DNA of 64,000 nt from Bacteroidota bacterium (GTDB lineage: Bacteria > Bacteroidota > Bacteroidia > Sphingobacteriales > Sphingobacteriaceae): positions 62,001 to 126,000 of the forward strand of contig JAEXHI010000024.1 in assembly GCA_023450085.1 (NCBI GenBank). The letters are read 5' to 3'. This document shows positions 42,279 through 50,711 of this stretch, piece after piece (position 1 is the first letter of the stretch; every line of letters starts with the position of its first letter). The position numbers were made by a program, and so were the translations under genes. The notes beneath the pieces were generated by a model, which searched no databases, was not told the DNA's origin, and saw only the letters and a list, made by a program, of their open reading frames with translations.

Positions 42279-44254
42279 TGGATCAACTGTTTAACAGAAA
42301 ATACATTGTACAAGGCTTATTTGTACTTGTTGCGCTTATTTTATTAGGCAGGCTTTTCTATATACAAGTGGCCAGCGACAAATATTTTCTAGACGCCAAC
42401 AACAACGCATTACGCAAAAAATTCATTTATCCTGCTCGTGGTGTTATTACCGATCGCAAAGGCAAGGTGTTGGCCCAAAACCAGCCTACTTACGATTTAA
42501 TGGTTACCCCTAATGAAGTAAAGCCATTTGATACCCTTTCTTTGTGTAATATCATTGGTATTACCATGGAAGATTTCAGGAAGAAATTTCACAAGGCGGT
42601 AGTACAATCCAAGTATCAGGCTTCTATTTTCCAGAAACTGCTTTCGGTACAGACTTACGCTACTTTACAAGAGCGTATGGCAAACTACAAAGGTTTTGAT
42701 GTGCAGAAAAGAACCATTCGCTATTATCCAGACAGTATTGGCGGCCAATTGCTAGGTTATATCAGAGAAGCCAATCAGAGGGAAATAGATAAGTTTCAAG
42801 GATACTACAAACCTGGCGATTATATTGGAAAGTCGGGTCTAGAGAAACAATACGAAGTTGATTTGCGGGGAACAAAAGGGGTAAAAAACATGCTCTATAA
42901 CGCCCATAACGTAGCTCAAGGAAGTTATGCGGATGGAAAGTTTGACTCGTTAGCCATTGCTGGAGAACAATTGACTACCACTATTGATGTAGAAATACAA
43001 AAATTAGGGGAACAACTTTTAACGACCAAAGTAGGAAGTATTGTCGCCATAGAACCTTCTACAGGAGAAATATTAGCTTTTGTAAGTAGCCCAGGATATG
43101 ACCCCAATTTAATGGTTGGTCGTGAAACGGGAAATAATTACATGAAGATTTTTTCCAATCCTTATCGTCCTCTTTTCATTCGTCCGCTAAAAGGTCGTTA
43201 TTCTCCTGGTTCGGCATTTAAACCATTAGATGCTTTAATTGCTTTGCAAGATGGTGTGGTAGACGAAAACTCTACTTTTAACTGTCCGGGTTACTACATT
43301 GCAGGTAACAGAAGATTTAAGTGCGAACACATTGATGGAAACATAGCCTTACGTAAAGGCATTGCCCGTTCTTGTAACACTTACTTTTGGAGCATTTTTG
43401 CAAAAATGATGCTGAAAAAAGGCTATAAAAATCAGCATAAAGCCTATGATGAGTGGCAAGAGAAAGTACGCAAATTTGGCATTGGAGATACTTTAGGAAT
43501 CGATTTCCCTGGAGAAAGTGCTTACAAATTATTTACAGCCGAAGATTATACTAAACGTTACAGTAAATATTGGGGCTATACCACTATCTTATCAGTAGGT
43601 ATTGGGCAAGGCGAAATTACCACCACTCCTCTTCAAATGGCCAACATTATGGCCATTATAGCCAACAGAGGATATTATGTAAAACCACACTTGGTAAAGG
43701 GGATTGGTGATGATAAGCACATTGACCCCAAGTATAAGGAAAAGCATTACGTAGGTATTGACGCTAAACACTTTGGACCTGTAATTGACGGGATGCAAGA
43801 TGCGGTAAATAGTTCCATTGGAACTGCAAAAGAATCGCAAATACCAAATATTTTAATGTGTGGTAAAACGGGGACGGTGCAAAACGTACATGGTAAAAAC
43901 CACTCGGTGTTTATCGGTTTTGCCCCTCGCGACAACCCTAAAATTGCCATTGCGGTAATTGTAGAAAATGGTGGTTATGGTGGTGCTTATGCTGCACCAA
44001 TAGCCAGTTTTATTACGGAGAAGTATTTAACGGACAGCTTAAAAGGTAGAAGAATTAATGGTGCTACCATTGACCAATATAAAGCGGCCAATTTACTTCC
44101 TGTTTTGAAGGACAAATTACCGAAACAAAAACTTAAAACAGATACGAACAAAGTAGACAGCACTAAAAAGACGGCTCCATTAAAAACTGCCGCAGCAAAT
44201 AACAAATTCAACAAAGTAGCCATAGCACCTAAAAACAATGCAACAACAGAATAG
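42278..44254 (+). CDS. mrdA: Penicillin-binding protein 2
   Basis: Transpeptidase of the elongation machinery; 658 residues. N-terminal membrane anchor (residues 10-28), PBP dimerisation domain, and the penicillin-binding domain with S312-A-F-K315, SCN in RSCNTYFW and K530-T-G. The C-terminal extension after about 600 is lysine-, threonine- and alanine-rich and probably flexible. It overlaps rodA by 17 bases, as expected for this enzyme-glycosyltransferase pair. Confidence 0.97.
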   Translation: MDQLFNRKYIVQGLFVLVALILLGRLFYIQVASDKYFLDANNNALRKKFIYPARGVITDRKGKVLAQNQPTYDLMVTPNEVKPFDTLSLCNIIGITMEDFRKKFHKAVVQSKYQASIFQKLLSVQTYATLQERMANYKGFDVQKRTIRYYPDSIGGQLLGYIREANQREIDKFQGYYKPGDYIGKSGLEKQYEVDLRGTKGVKNMLYNAHNVAQGSYADGKFDSLAIAGEQLTTTIDVEIQKLGEQLLTTKVGSIVAIEPSTGEILAFVSSPGYDPNLMVGRETGNNYMKIFSNPYRPLFIRPLKGRYSPGSAFKPLDALIALQDGVVDENSTFNCPGYYIAGNRRFKCEHIDGNIALRKGIARSCNTYFWSIFAKMMLKKGYKNQHKAYDEWQEKVRKFGIGDTLGIDFPGESAYKLFTAEDYTKRYSKYWGYTTILSVGIGQGEITTTPLQMANIMAIIANRGYYVKPHLVKGIGDDKHIDPKYKEKHYVGIDAKHFGPVIDGMQDAVNSSIGTAKESQIPNILMCGKTGTVQNVHGKNHSVFIGFAPRDNPKIAIAVIVENGGYGGAYAAPIASFITEKYLTDSLKGRRINGATIDQYKAANLLPVLKDKLPKQKLKTDTNKVDSTKKTAPLKTAAANNKFNKVAIAPKNNATTE

Positions 44255-45500
44255 TAGATTTTTCTTTAATGTTGATTGGGTCACTATATTGATTTATATG
44301 GCTTTATGTGCCATTGGTTTCATCAATATTTTCTCGGTGCAATATGACCCCGATAAAGCGTCAGCGTTTAGTTTTTCTGCTGAGTATGGGAAACAGCTAA
44401 TTTTTATCATCTCTGCTTTAGTTTTAGGCTTGTCCATCTTACTATTTGACTCCAAATTCTTCAGTGTTTTTGCCCCTATTGTTTATGGAGTAACCATTGT
44501 CCTGCTATTGGCAGTTTTGGTAGTTGGTAGAAATGTGGGTGGTAACCAAGCTTGGATTCCGCTTGGTTCGTTTAGATTGCAACCCTCTGAGTTTGCCAAG
44601 TTTGGTACTGCCCTTTTATTGGCCAGATATATCAGCTCTTTTAACGTGAAATTAAATTCGTTAAAACCCATTTTAATTTGTGCAGCCATTATTGTATTGC
44701 CCATGGCATTGATTATGCTGCAGCCAGATGCGGGTTCGATGCTGGTATTCCTTTCTTTTATGTTCCCTCTTTACAGGGAAGGTTTGCCAGGCAACTTGCT
44801 GATTATTTTTTGGGGAGCAGTGCTGTTATTCATCCTTAACTTATTTGTAGCTCCATCTATACTGATTTTTTCTATTTTGGTGATTGGGGGATTATTTGCC
44901 TACAATGCCAGAAAAAGAATGCAAAAGGTGATTAACATAGGGATTATTACCTTGATTGCCATTTGTTATTTATTTGTAGCCAAATACTTGTTTGAAAACG
45001 CATTAAAACCTCACCAACGTACGCGTATTGAATTGATTTTAGGCTTAACCAGCGACAATAGAGGTGCGGGTTATAATGTAATCCAATCTAAAATTGCAAT
45101 AGGTGCAGGACAGCTTACTGGCAGAGGGTATTTAGAGGGTACACAAACCAAATATGGTTATGTGCCTGCCCAAAGTACCGACTTTATTTTCTCGACCATT
45201 GGAGAAGAATGGGGCTTTGCAGGATGTTTTGTAGTGATTGGTCTCTACTCGTTTTTATTACTCCGTATTGTGAACATGGCCGAACGACAACGTTCCGTAT
45301 TTTCGCGGGTGTATGGCTACAGCATTGCTTGTATCTTATTTTTCCACGTCTTTATCAATATCGGGATGACCATTGGCATTATGCCCGTGATTGGCATTCC
45401 ACTACCGTTTATTAGTTACGGTGGTTCATCGTTGTGGAGCTTCACGATATTGCTTTTTATCTTCCTGAAGCTGGATTCTAACAGGATGGGATTTATTTAA
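44238..45500 (+). CDS. rodA: Rod shape-determining protein RodA (SEDS glycosyltransferase)
   Basis: Peptidoglycan polymerase working with PBP2; 420 residues and about ten membrane spans. Typical SEDS blocks are present: RLQPSEFAKFGTALLLARY, LQPDAGSMLVFLSFMFPL, QSTDFIFSTIGEEWGF and the end GIPLPFISYGGSSLW. It closes the mre operon. A complementary CTAG word-repeat region lies between it and the convergent gene, probably serving as a terminator. Confidence 0.97.
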   Translation: MQQQNSRFFFNVDWVTILIYMALCAIGFINIFSVQYDPDKASAFSFSAEYGKQLIFIISALVLGLSILLFDSKFFSVFAPIVYGVTIVLLLAVLVVGRNVGGNQAWIPLGSFRLQPSEFAKFGTALLLARYISSFNVKLNSLKPILICAAIIVLPMALIMLQPDAGSMLVFLSFMFPLYREGLPGNLLIIFWGAVLLFILNLFVAPSILIFSILVIGGLFAYNARKRMQKVINIGIITLIAICYLFVAKYLFENALKPHQRTRIELILGLTSDNRGAGYNVIQSKIAIGAGQLTGRGYLEGTQTKYGYVPAQSTDFIFSTIGEEWGFAGCFVVIGLYSFLLLRIVNMAERQRSVFSRVYGYSIACILFFHVFINIGMTIGIMPVIGIPLPFISYGGSSLWSFTILLFIFLKLDSNRMGFI

Positions 45501-45506
45501 AGCTGT

Positions 45507-45657
45507 GGCTAGGAATTAGTGGCTAGTAGATAGTAGTTAGTATTTTACTAGCGATTTAACACTTAAAAACTAGTACATAAGGATTTAAAGTATATCTAAT
45601 ACTTAAACATCCAAACTAATACCTAATCCCTAGCTCCTAATACCTAGTTCCTAGTCT
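45507..45657. repeat. CTAG-word inverted repeat between convergent genes
   Basis: The left part (45507-45553) is built of GGCTAGGAATTAGTGGCTAG-type words. The right part (45615-45657) holds their complement (CTAATCCCTAGCTCCTAA, CCTAGTTCCTAGTC). Together they can form a long imperfect hairpin between the convergent rodA and the next gene, overlapping the latter's last codons. The words match those after purN. Confidence 0.65.
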
Positions 45658-46805
45658 TTAAACCTCCTATTTAATAACAGATAAAATTTATCTACGGTGG
45701 CTTGTTTATCGGCCCAGTTGTTTTTTACAGCGTAGTTTTTTTGGAAGAAATTATCCGCAGCATCAAAATTTGGCATTTTGTTGGCAATGTCTATTGCTTC
45801 GGCATAAGCTAAGTTATAACCATTAAAAAGGTCTTTGATGTATAATAGCTTGTCATTAAGATTAATGGCGGCTTTTAAATCGGTGATATTACTGCCAGAG
45901 GTTTCGTTTAATCTCGTGCCTGTATTTTTCCCCGCTAAAATATCATTCAAGGTAGGCTTGTAACTGGTTTCAACCTCTACTTCTACCTTAGTGGTCTCAA
46001 TAGTTACTTTGCTAACAGTTTCCGTTACTGGCGGCACTTCTTCCCTCACTGGCTCCGCAATTATTTTTGGTATTTCATATTGGGGTGCTTCTTCTTTATG
46101 AACCAAAAAGGGCTCTGGACCAATCTCATCTTCTTCTAAATCTTCGGGGTTACGAACCAGATTTTCTTTTACCTTTTTCTTTTGTTCTAAAATCAATTCT
46201 TCTTCTTTGCTCAATGGCCTGTCGAACAATTGTTCCGCTGTTTTTTCTTCAAAGTCAAATTTATCTTCCTCGGTATAGCTCTCGCTATTTAAGATGAACT
46301 CAAAAGTTTTGGTTGGTTCCTCTTCTAATCTGAATAACTCCTTTTCGTGTTCTACCAATGGAGCAACTTCTTCTACCTCGTCTACCTTCTCTTCCTCTAC
46401 CGTTACCTCAATAGTGGGAGGTGCTTCTTCTATCTTCTCTTCTATTATTATTGGTGGCTGCTCTTTTATGACCTCTTCTTGAAATAAAGGCGCTACTTTT
46501 TCTTCAACATTCGCAAAGGTAATGGCTTCCACCTGCTGCACATCTTTTAACTCATCTACAACTTCCTCATCCATAACAGGCTCTACTTGTACAGGCGGAG
46601 TTGTGAGTGCTAAAGGGGCCTGAAAAGGCAGGTTTAATTTTTTGATGATTTGGATATGGTCTGCCAAGAAATTCGCATTTGCTAAAAACAGTTCCAGCTC
46701 CAGTTCGCTCAATTGCTCAGGGTTTTGAGACAAAAACTGATATTGGTCGTTCAATTCGTTAAGTATGTTCCCTAGTTTCCTGAAAAGAGCTTCTTGTTTC
46801 ATCAT
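45651..46805 (-). CDS. Acidic protein of unknown function
   Basis: 384 residues, starting MMKQEALFRKLGNILNELND. A helical N-terminus (1-75) and a globular-looking C-terminus (about 300-384: LKAAINLNDKLLYIKDLFNG, then NRRF near the end) flank a long glutamate-, valine- and proline-rich linker (about 80-290) with probable disorder. No signal peptide. I know no function for it; similar proteins with this C-terminal end seem common in Sphingobacteriaceae. It is transcribed divergently from tdk and convergently to rodA. Confidence 0.8.
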   Translation of the reverse strand: MMKQEALFRKLGNILNELNDQYQFLSQNPEQLSELELELFLANANFLADHIQIIKKLNLPFQAPLALTTPPVQVEPVMDEEVVDELKDVQQVEAITFANVEEKVAPLFQEEVIKEQPPIIIEEKIEEAPPTIEVTVEEEKVDEVEEVAPLVEHEKELFRLEEEPTKTFEFILNSESYTEEDKFDFEEKTAEQLFDRPLSKEEELILEQKKKVKENLVRNPEDLEEDEIGPEPFLVHKEEAPQYEIPKIIAEPVREEVPPVTETVSKVTIETTKVEVEVETSYKPTLNDILAGKNTGTRLNETSGSNITDLKAAINLNDKLLYIKDLFNGYNLAYAEAIDIANKMPNFDAADNFFQKNYAVKNNWADKQATVDKFYLLLNRRFKD

Positions 46806-46873
46806 AATCTTGTAACGAAAGTTTTGGCGTTTTATGTTAATAACTGATAACCAAAAATACTATAAAAATCTTT

Positions 46874-46881
46874 TATATTTG
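46874..46881 (+). promoter_or_regulatory. -7 element upstream of tdk
   Basis: TATATTTG matches TAnnTTTG. Initiation would be near 46888, downstream of the in-frame ATG at 46834 and just before the ATG at 46900, so it decides for the shorter tdk. Confidence 0.6.
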
Positions 46882-46899
46882 GCTAAAAATACCTTTACA

Positions 46900-47475
46900 A
46901 TGTTATTTAGCGAGCAAAATTTTAGACGGGGAGAATTTAGTGGAAGTATTGAAGTTATTTGCGGTTCTATGTTTTCTGGTAAGACTGAAGAGTTGATCAG
47001 GAGGCTTAAAAGAGCACAAATCGCTAAGTTGAACGTAGAAATTTTTAAGCCTAAAACCGACACTCGCTATGATGATACCGCTGTGGTATCGCACGATTTA
47101 AACTCCATACAATCCACACCAGTAGATAGCTCTTCTGCTATTTTGTTGTTGGGTGCTAATACCCAGGTAGTGGGCATTGATGAAGCACAGTTTTTTGACG
47201 ACGAACTTCCCGAAGTATGCAATACACTTGCTAAAAAAGGCATTAGGGTGGTGATTGCTGGTTTAGATATGGATTTTTTGGGTAAACCTTTTGGCCCAAT
47301 GCCCGCATTAATGGCCATTGCAGAGCATGTTACCAAAGTAAACGCAGTATGTATGCAGTGTGGTAGTCCAGCAGTTTATTCTTACCGTACTGCCGCCAGT
47401 GAAGCCAGAGTGCTTTTAGGTGAAAAAGATAGTTACGAACCTCGTTGCAGAGCTTGTTTTAATACTTTAGGATAA
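46900..47475 (+). CDS. tdk: Thymidine kinase
   Basis: Salvage kinase making dTMP; 191 residues from the start MLFSEQNFRRGEFSG at 46900. A longer reading from 46834 would begin upstream of the predicted transcript start. Walker A is GSMFSGKTEE, the Walker B/lasso region GIDEAQFFD, and the C-terminal zinc site has CMQCG and CRAC. Type II thymidine kinase of the usual size. Confidence 0.96.
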   Translation: MLFSEQNFRRGEFSGSIEVICGSMFSGKTEELIRRLKRAQIAKLNVEIFKPKTDTRYDDTAVVSHDLNSIQSTPVDSSSAILLLGANTQVVGIDEAQFFDDELPEVCNTLAKKGIRVVIAGLDMDFLGKPFGPMPALMAIAEHVTKVNAVCMQCGSPAVYSYRTAASEARVLLGEKDSYEPRCRACFNTLG

Positions 47476-47608
47476 TCATTACTCCTTTTTGGATTATTCC
47501 CTAACTCGCGTGAGCTCAGGTTAAGAAAACCCTTTGAAACCTTAGAAACAAATAAATAAAAATCCACGGCTGACTACAATTAGTGCATTTGTAATACCAT
47601 TTAGCTTA

Positions 47609-47676
47609 CTATGTGCCTATGTGGTTCATTTTGGAAACTTTTGCTGGTAAAAAAATATAACCACATAGGCACATAA
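47609..47676. repeat. CTATGTG palindromic element
   Basis: CTATGTGCCTATGTGGTT (47609-47626) is mirrored by AACCACATAGGCACATA (47659-47675). The same arms occur at 63408-63691. The 305-base tdk-subtilase gap has this element and no gene. Confidence 0.8.
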
Positions 47677-47780
47677 GAGTGTATGCCAAACATGTTCCGT
47701 TTTAGTAGAACGAAGAGTCTTTGCTAGAGCTGGATATAATGTAAAATCACAAAACGCTCATCTCGAACCTACGTTAATTA

Positions 47781-50630
47781 CTATTTCGCTACAATCATTT
47801 TTTTGGCTTGCTTATAATTGGGCGTATTTAATTTATAGGTATAAACCCCACTAGCAAAAGTACTCAAATCAACATAAAATTGATAGCTACCCGCTTCAAC
47901 AGTTCCTTCGGTTACCTTTCTTATTTTTCGACCCATTACATCATAAATGGTCAAATCAACTTTTGTTTTTTCAGGTAGGTCTACTGGGATATAAGTGAAC
48001 GCTTTACCCTCGTTAGGATAGTTCTGCCCTAAAGCATATTCAGTAGGAACTACACTGATTGGCTTCTTGCTCACTTCTGTATATTTAACTTGCGCTGCAT
48101 CGCCAACAGTCGTCAATTCGCTTTTATTATCACCTGCTAAAAAAGCATAGGCTAGTCTTATCGATTGATTTTTAGGAATCTTATAAGGTCCGCTTCCCAC
48201 GGTAAACATCACATCATAACCATTAGCCGTATTATGCCCCAAACCTGCCGCCTGTATTCCAGAAGTCAGCGTTTTGTATTTCTCTGATGTATTAAATACA
48301 TTATCAGAAAGAAAGCTATTTGGCAACTGATAAGACAATGGATAGTAGGCAGGTGCAGCCGAAAGGCTCAACAACCGTATACCAGCATAAGGATAAGAAG
48401 CATTTTTCTTAGCGTAAACGTAAGCCGTTTTATTTGGCACATCATATTCGGTTGCATTGGCAGATGATTCGTCTAAATCCCAATCGGTAAATAAACCTGT
48501 GTAAATGTTCTCCAAATCGGCATTACTGGTATTTACAATTTCGTATTCTACCAGCACATACTTATTATCGGTAATGGTATTAAATGCCCAAGCTCTAGAA
48601 AGCACTTTTAAGCCAATGGGATTAGCTGCTCCAGCATCGGTAAAAATACTAGTTCCTTCAAATGGGGCGGTCGTATTAGCCACGATAGCTGCTGTTTGTT
48701 GCTTCCTAAAATCTTCGCTGTAATAGCTATCGGTACGAGCATTGTTCATCACCTGCGTTTCTGATTTGGCAATGAGCAAAGCCGCTTCATAAAGCATATT
48801 TTCGTCTTTATAAATAAAACCCAAACCAGCCGTAGCATTGGCTTTACTATAACCGACCCTACCGTTAGAAGTAAACGTAGTACTCACCTGATTTACGGTT
48901 ACATTCAAATAATCGAGTGCAACGATGGTTTCAAAGCTCTCTACATCGGTGTATGTTCCAGCATTTCCCGAGTAATTAAGGGTAAAAATAACTTTATGAT
49001 TTTCTGGTGCAGTAGCTAATACTTTTACTTTAATAGGTGTTAAACCTGTTTTGGTCTCTAGACTATTGAAATTTCCAGCATTAATGGTTGGGTTTACCAC
49101 TTGTACAAAGGGACTGCTACTGGTTACGTTTACGCTCAATCCGTTCACAGGCGTTAAAAAGTTTTTAAGAGCAAACTGCAAAGTTATTTCTGTCCCTGGT
49201 GCTCTATTTCCCAAGCTTTGGTCACTAATGGTTAGCTGTTGGTAACGAACAGATGCACCTGCCTCAGTTAATGCTCGATAGATATTTAGCCGTCCTTTGC
49301 CCAGTAAATTAGCGTAAGTAGGATTTTTACTATCTACGGGGTCTGCTGTGGTACGCAACAACTCTCCTATTTGTAAACCCGAATAAGCAGGGTATTTTGC
49401 TTTGAGCAATGCCGCTGCACTCGACACCAAAGGAGCCGCCATAGAAGTCCCCGATTTATAGCCATAAGCATTTCCGTAAACGGTATTATAAATGCCCGTT
49501 CCAGGAGCTGAAATATCTACGTAGGTCCCAAAATTAGAAGTACCCGCCTTCACATCATTTTGGTCGAGATTGGCTACTGCAAGTACGCCTTCAAATGCTG
49601 CTGGATAAACTGGAATATCATTACCTGAATTACCTGCCGCAGCAACTACCAAACAACCTTTGCTAATGGCATAATTCACTATTTCCTGTCCAAATTGACC
49701 ACCACCTACACCACCCCATGAACAGTTGATAATTTGTGCACCTTTATCGGCTGCATACTTGATTCCTTCATAACCTTTGTAAATAGAAGTAGGATTATCG
49801 TCGGCGCCCGCCTTTACAATTAAAAGTTTTGCATTATAAGCGATACTTGCCACTCCTATTCCATTATCTGATACTGCCGAAGCAATCCCACTAACGTGCA
49901 CACCATGGTCGGCAGCCGCACTTTTTACATTCGGGTCATTATCGGGAATCATGGTACTTGCAGATTGACCACACAAATCCCAGCCATAATAATTGTCTAT
50001 GTAACCATCGCCGTCATCGTCAATTCCATTTATCGGGTCTGCTGTATTTAAGTAGATATTTCCAGCCAAATCTGAATGTGTCACTTCAGACCCCGAATCA
50101 ACAATCCCAATAATTACGTTTGAAGCACTTTTTAATACATCCCAAGCTTGGGGAGCTTTTACCTGTGGCAAATAAAATTGTGTACCATAAGAAGCATCGT
50201 TAGGGGTATACCAAGTAGTATGGATATAACTAGGCTCTGCATAGGCAATGCTCTCATCTTGCAGTAAAGTATTGATGACACTTTCAATATTAGCGGTTCC
50301 TGTATATTTTGCCCGAAAATAGCTTTCGGCATGAAAATCTATCTCGCCATTTATAGAACGTTGTTCAACATTTGAACTTTCATTGAATATCGGTTCAAAC
50401 ATCGTCAACGAAACGCCTTGAGCGCTCAACTGCTTTTCGGCACTTTGCGTGGTAGCATTGCGTTTAGCACCCACTTTGAATTTAATGACCAAAGTATTGG
50501 GCAGATAATCCTTTTCGGTAACTCCCGCAGGTAGTTTAAACTTTGTTTTATTGAAAGGCAGCTGGCCGTTATCCCGCCTAAAAGCAAACAGGATAACCAG
50601 CACCAAAACGAGCAGATAATTCTTCTTCAT
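47781..50630 (-). CDS. Subtilisin-like serine protease with type IX secretion C-terminal domain
   Basis: 949 residues from the start MKKNYLLVLVLVILF at 50630; the upstream ATG at 50708 gives an unlikely N-terminus. Signal peptide, a propeptide-like segment (to about 140), and an S8 catalytic domain with D178 (VDSGSEVTHSDL), H242 (DHGVHVSG) and S396 (SGTSMAAP). Middle beta domains follow. The last 85 residues form a type A sorting domain (LGQNYPNEG; VMGRKIRKV; ending KKMIVAK), so it is exported by the type IX system and probably anchored at the surface or released. It is last in the BlaI-M56-receptor operon. Confidence 0.95.
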   Translation of the reverse strand: MKKNYLLVLVLVILFAFRRDNGQLPFNKTKFKLPAGVTEKDYLPNTLVIKFKVGAKRNATTQSAEKQLSAQGVSLTMFEPIFNESSNVEQRSINGEIDFHAESYFRAKYTGTANIESVINTLLQDESIAYAEPSYIHTTWYTPNDASYGTQFYLPQVKAPQAWDVLKSASNVIIGIVDSGSEVTHSDLAGNIYLNTADPINGIDDDGDGYIDNYYGWDLCGQSASTMIPDNDPNVKSAAADHGVHVSGIASAVSDNGIGVASIAYNAKLLIVKAGADDNPTSIYKGYEGIKYAADKGAQIINCSWGGVGGGQFGQEIVNYAISKGCLVVAAAGNSGNDIPVYPAAFEGVLAVANLDQNDVKAGTSNFGTYVDISAPGTGIYNTVYGNAYGYKSGTSMAAPLVSSAAALLKAKYPAYSGLQIGELLRTTADPVDSKNPTYANLLGKGRLNIYRALTEAGASVRYQQLTISDQSLGNRAPGTEITLQFALKNFLTPVNGLSVNVTSSSPFVQVVNPTINAGNFNSLETKTGLTPIKVKVLATAPENHKVIFTLNYSGNAGTYTDVESFETIVALDYLNVTVNQVSTTFTSNGRVGYSKANATAGLGFIYKDENMLYEAALLIAKSETQVMNNARTDSYYSEDFRKQQTAAIVANTTAPFEGTSIFTDAGAANPIGLKVLSRAWAFNTITDNKYVLVEYEIVNTSNADLENIYTGLFTDWDLDESSANATEYDVPNKTAYVYAKKNASYPYAGIRLLSLSAAPAYYPLSYQLPNSFLSDNVFNTSEKYKTLTSGIQAAGLGHNTANGYDVMFTVGSGPYKIPKNQSIRLAYAFLAGDNKSELTTVGDAAQVKYTEVSKKPISVVPTEYALGQNYPNEGKAFTYIPVDLPEKTKVDLTIYDVMGRKIRKVTEGTVEAGSYQFYVDLSTFASGVYTYKLNTPNYKQAKKMIVAK

Positions 50631-50711
50631 CCTATGGGCGAACTTTAAACGAAGATATTGATAATAAAGCGCTAAGACAAGAAAAACAAGTTGCTGCCTA
50701 TCTACCAATTT

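Noticed and set aside
46834..46899. Longer tdk start
   Set aside because: A -7 promoter element lies inside this stretch, so transcription begins after the first ATG.
47611..47676. Small open frame of 21 codons in the CTATGTG element
   Set aside because: It is an accident of the palindrome; no start signals or conservation are visible.
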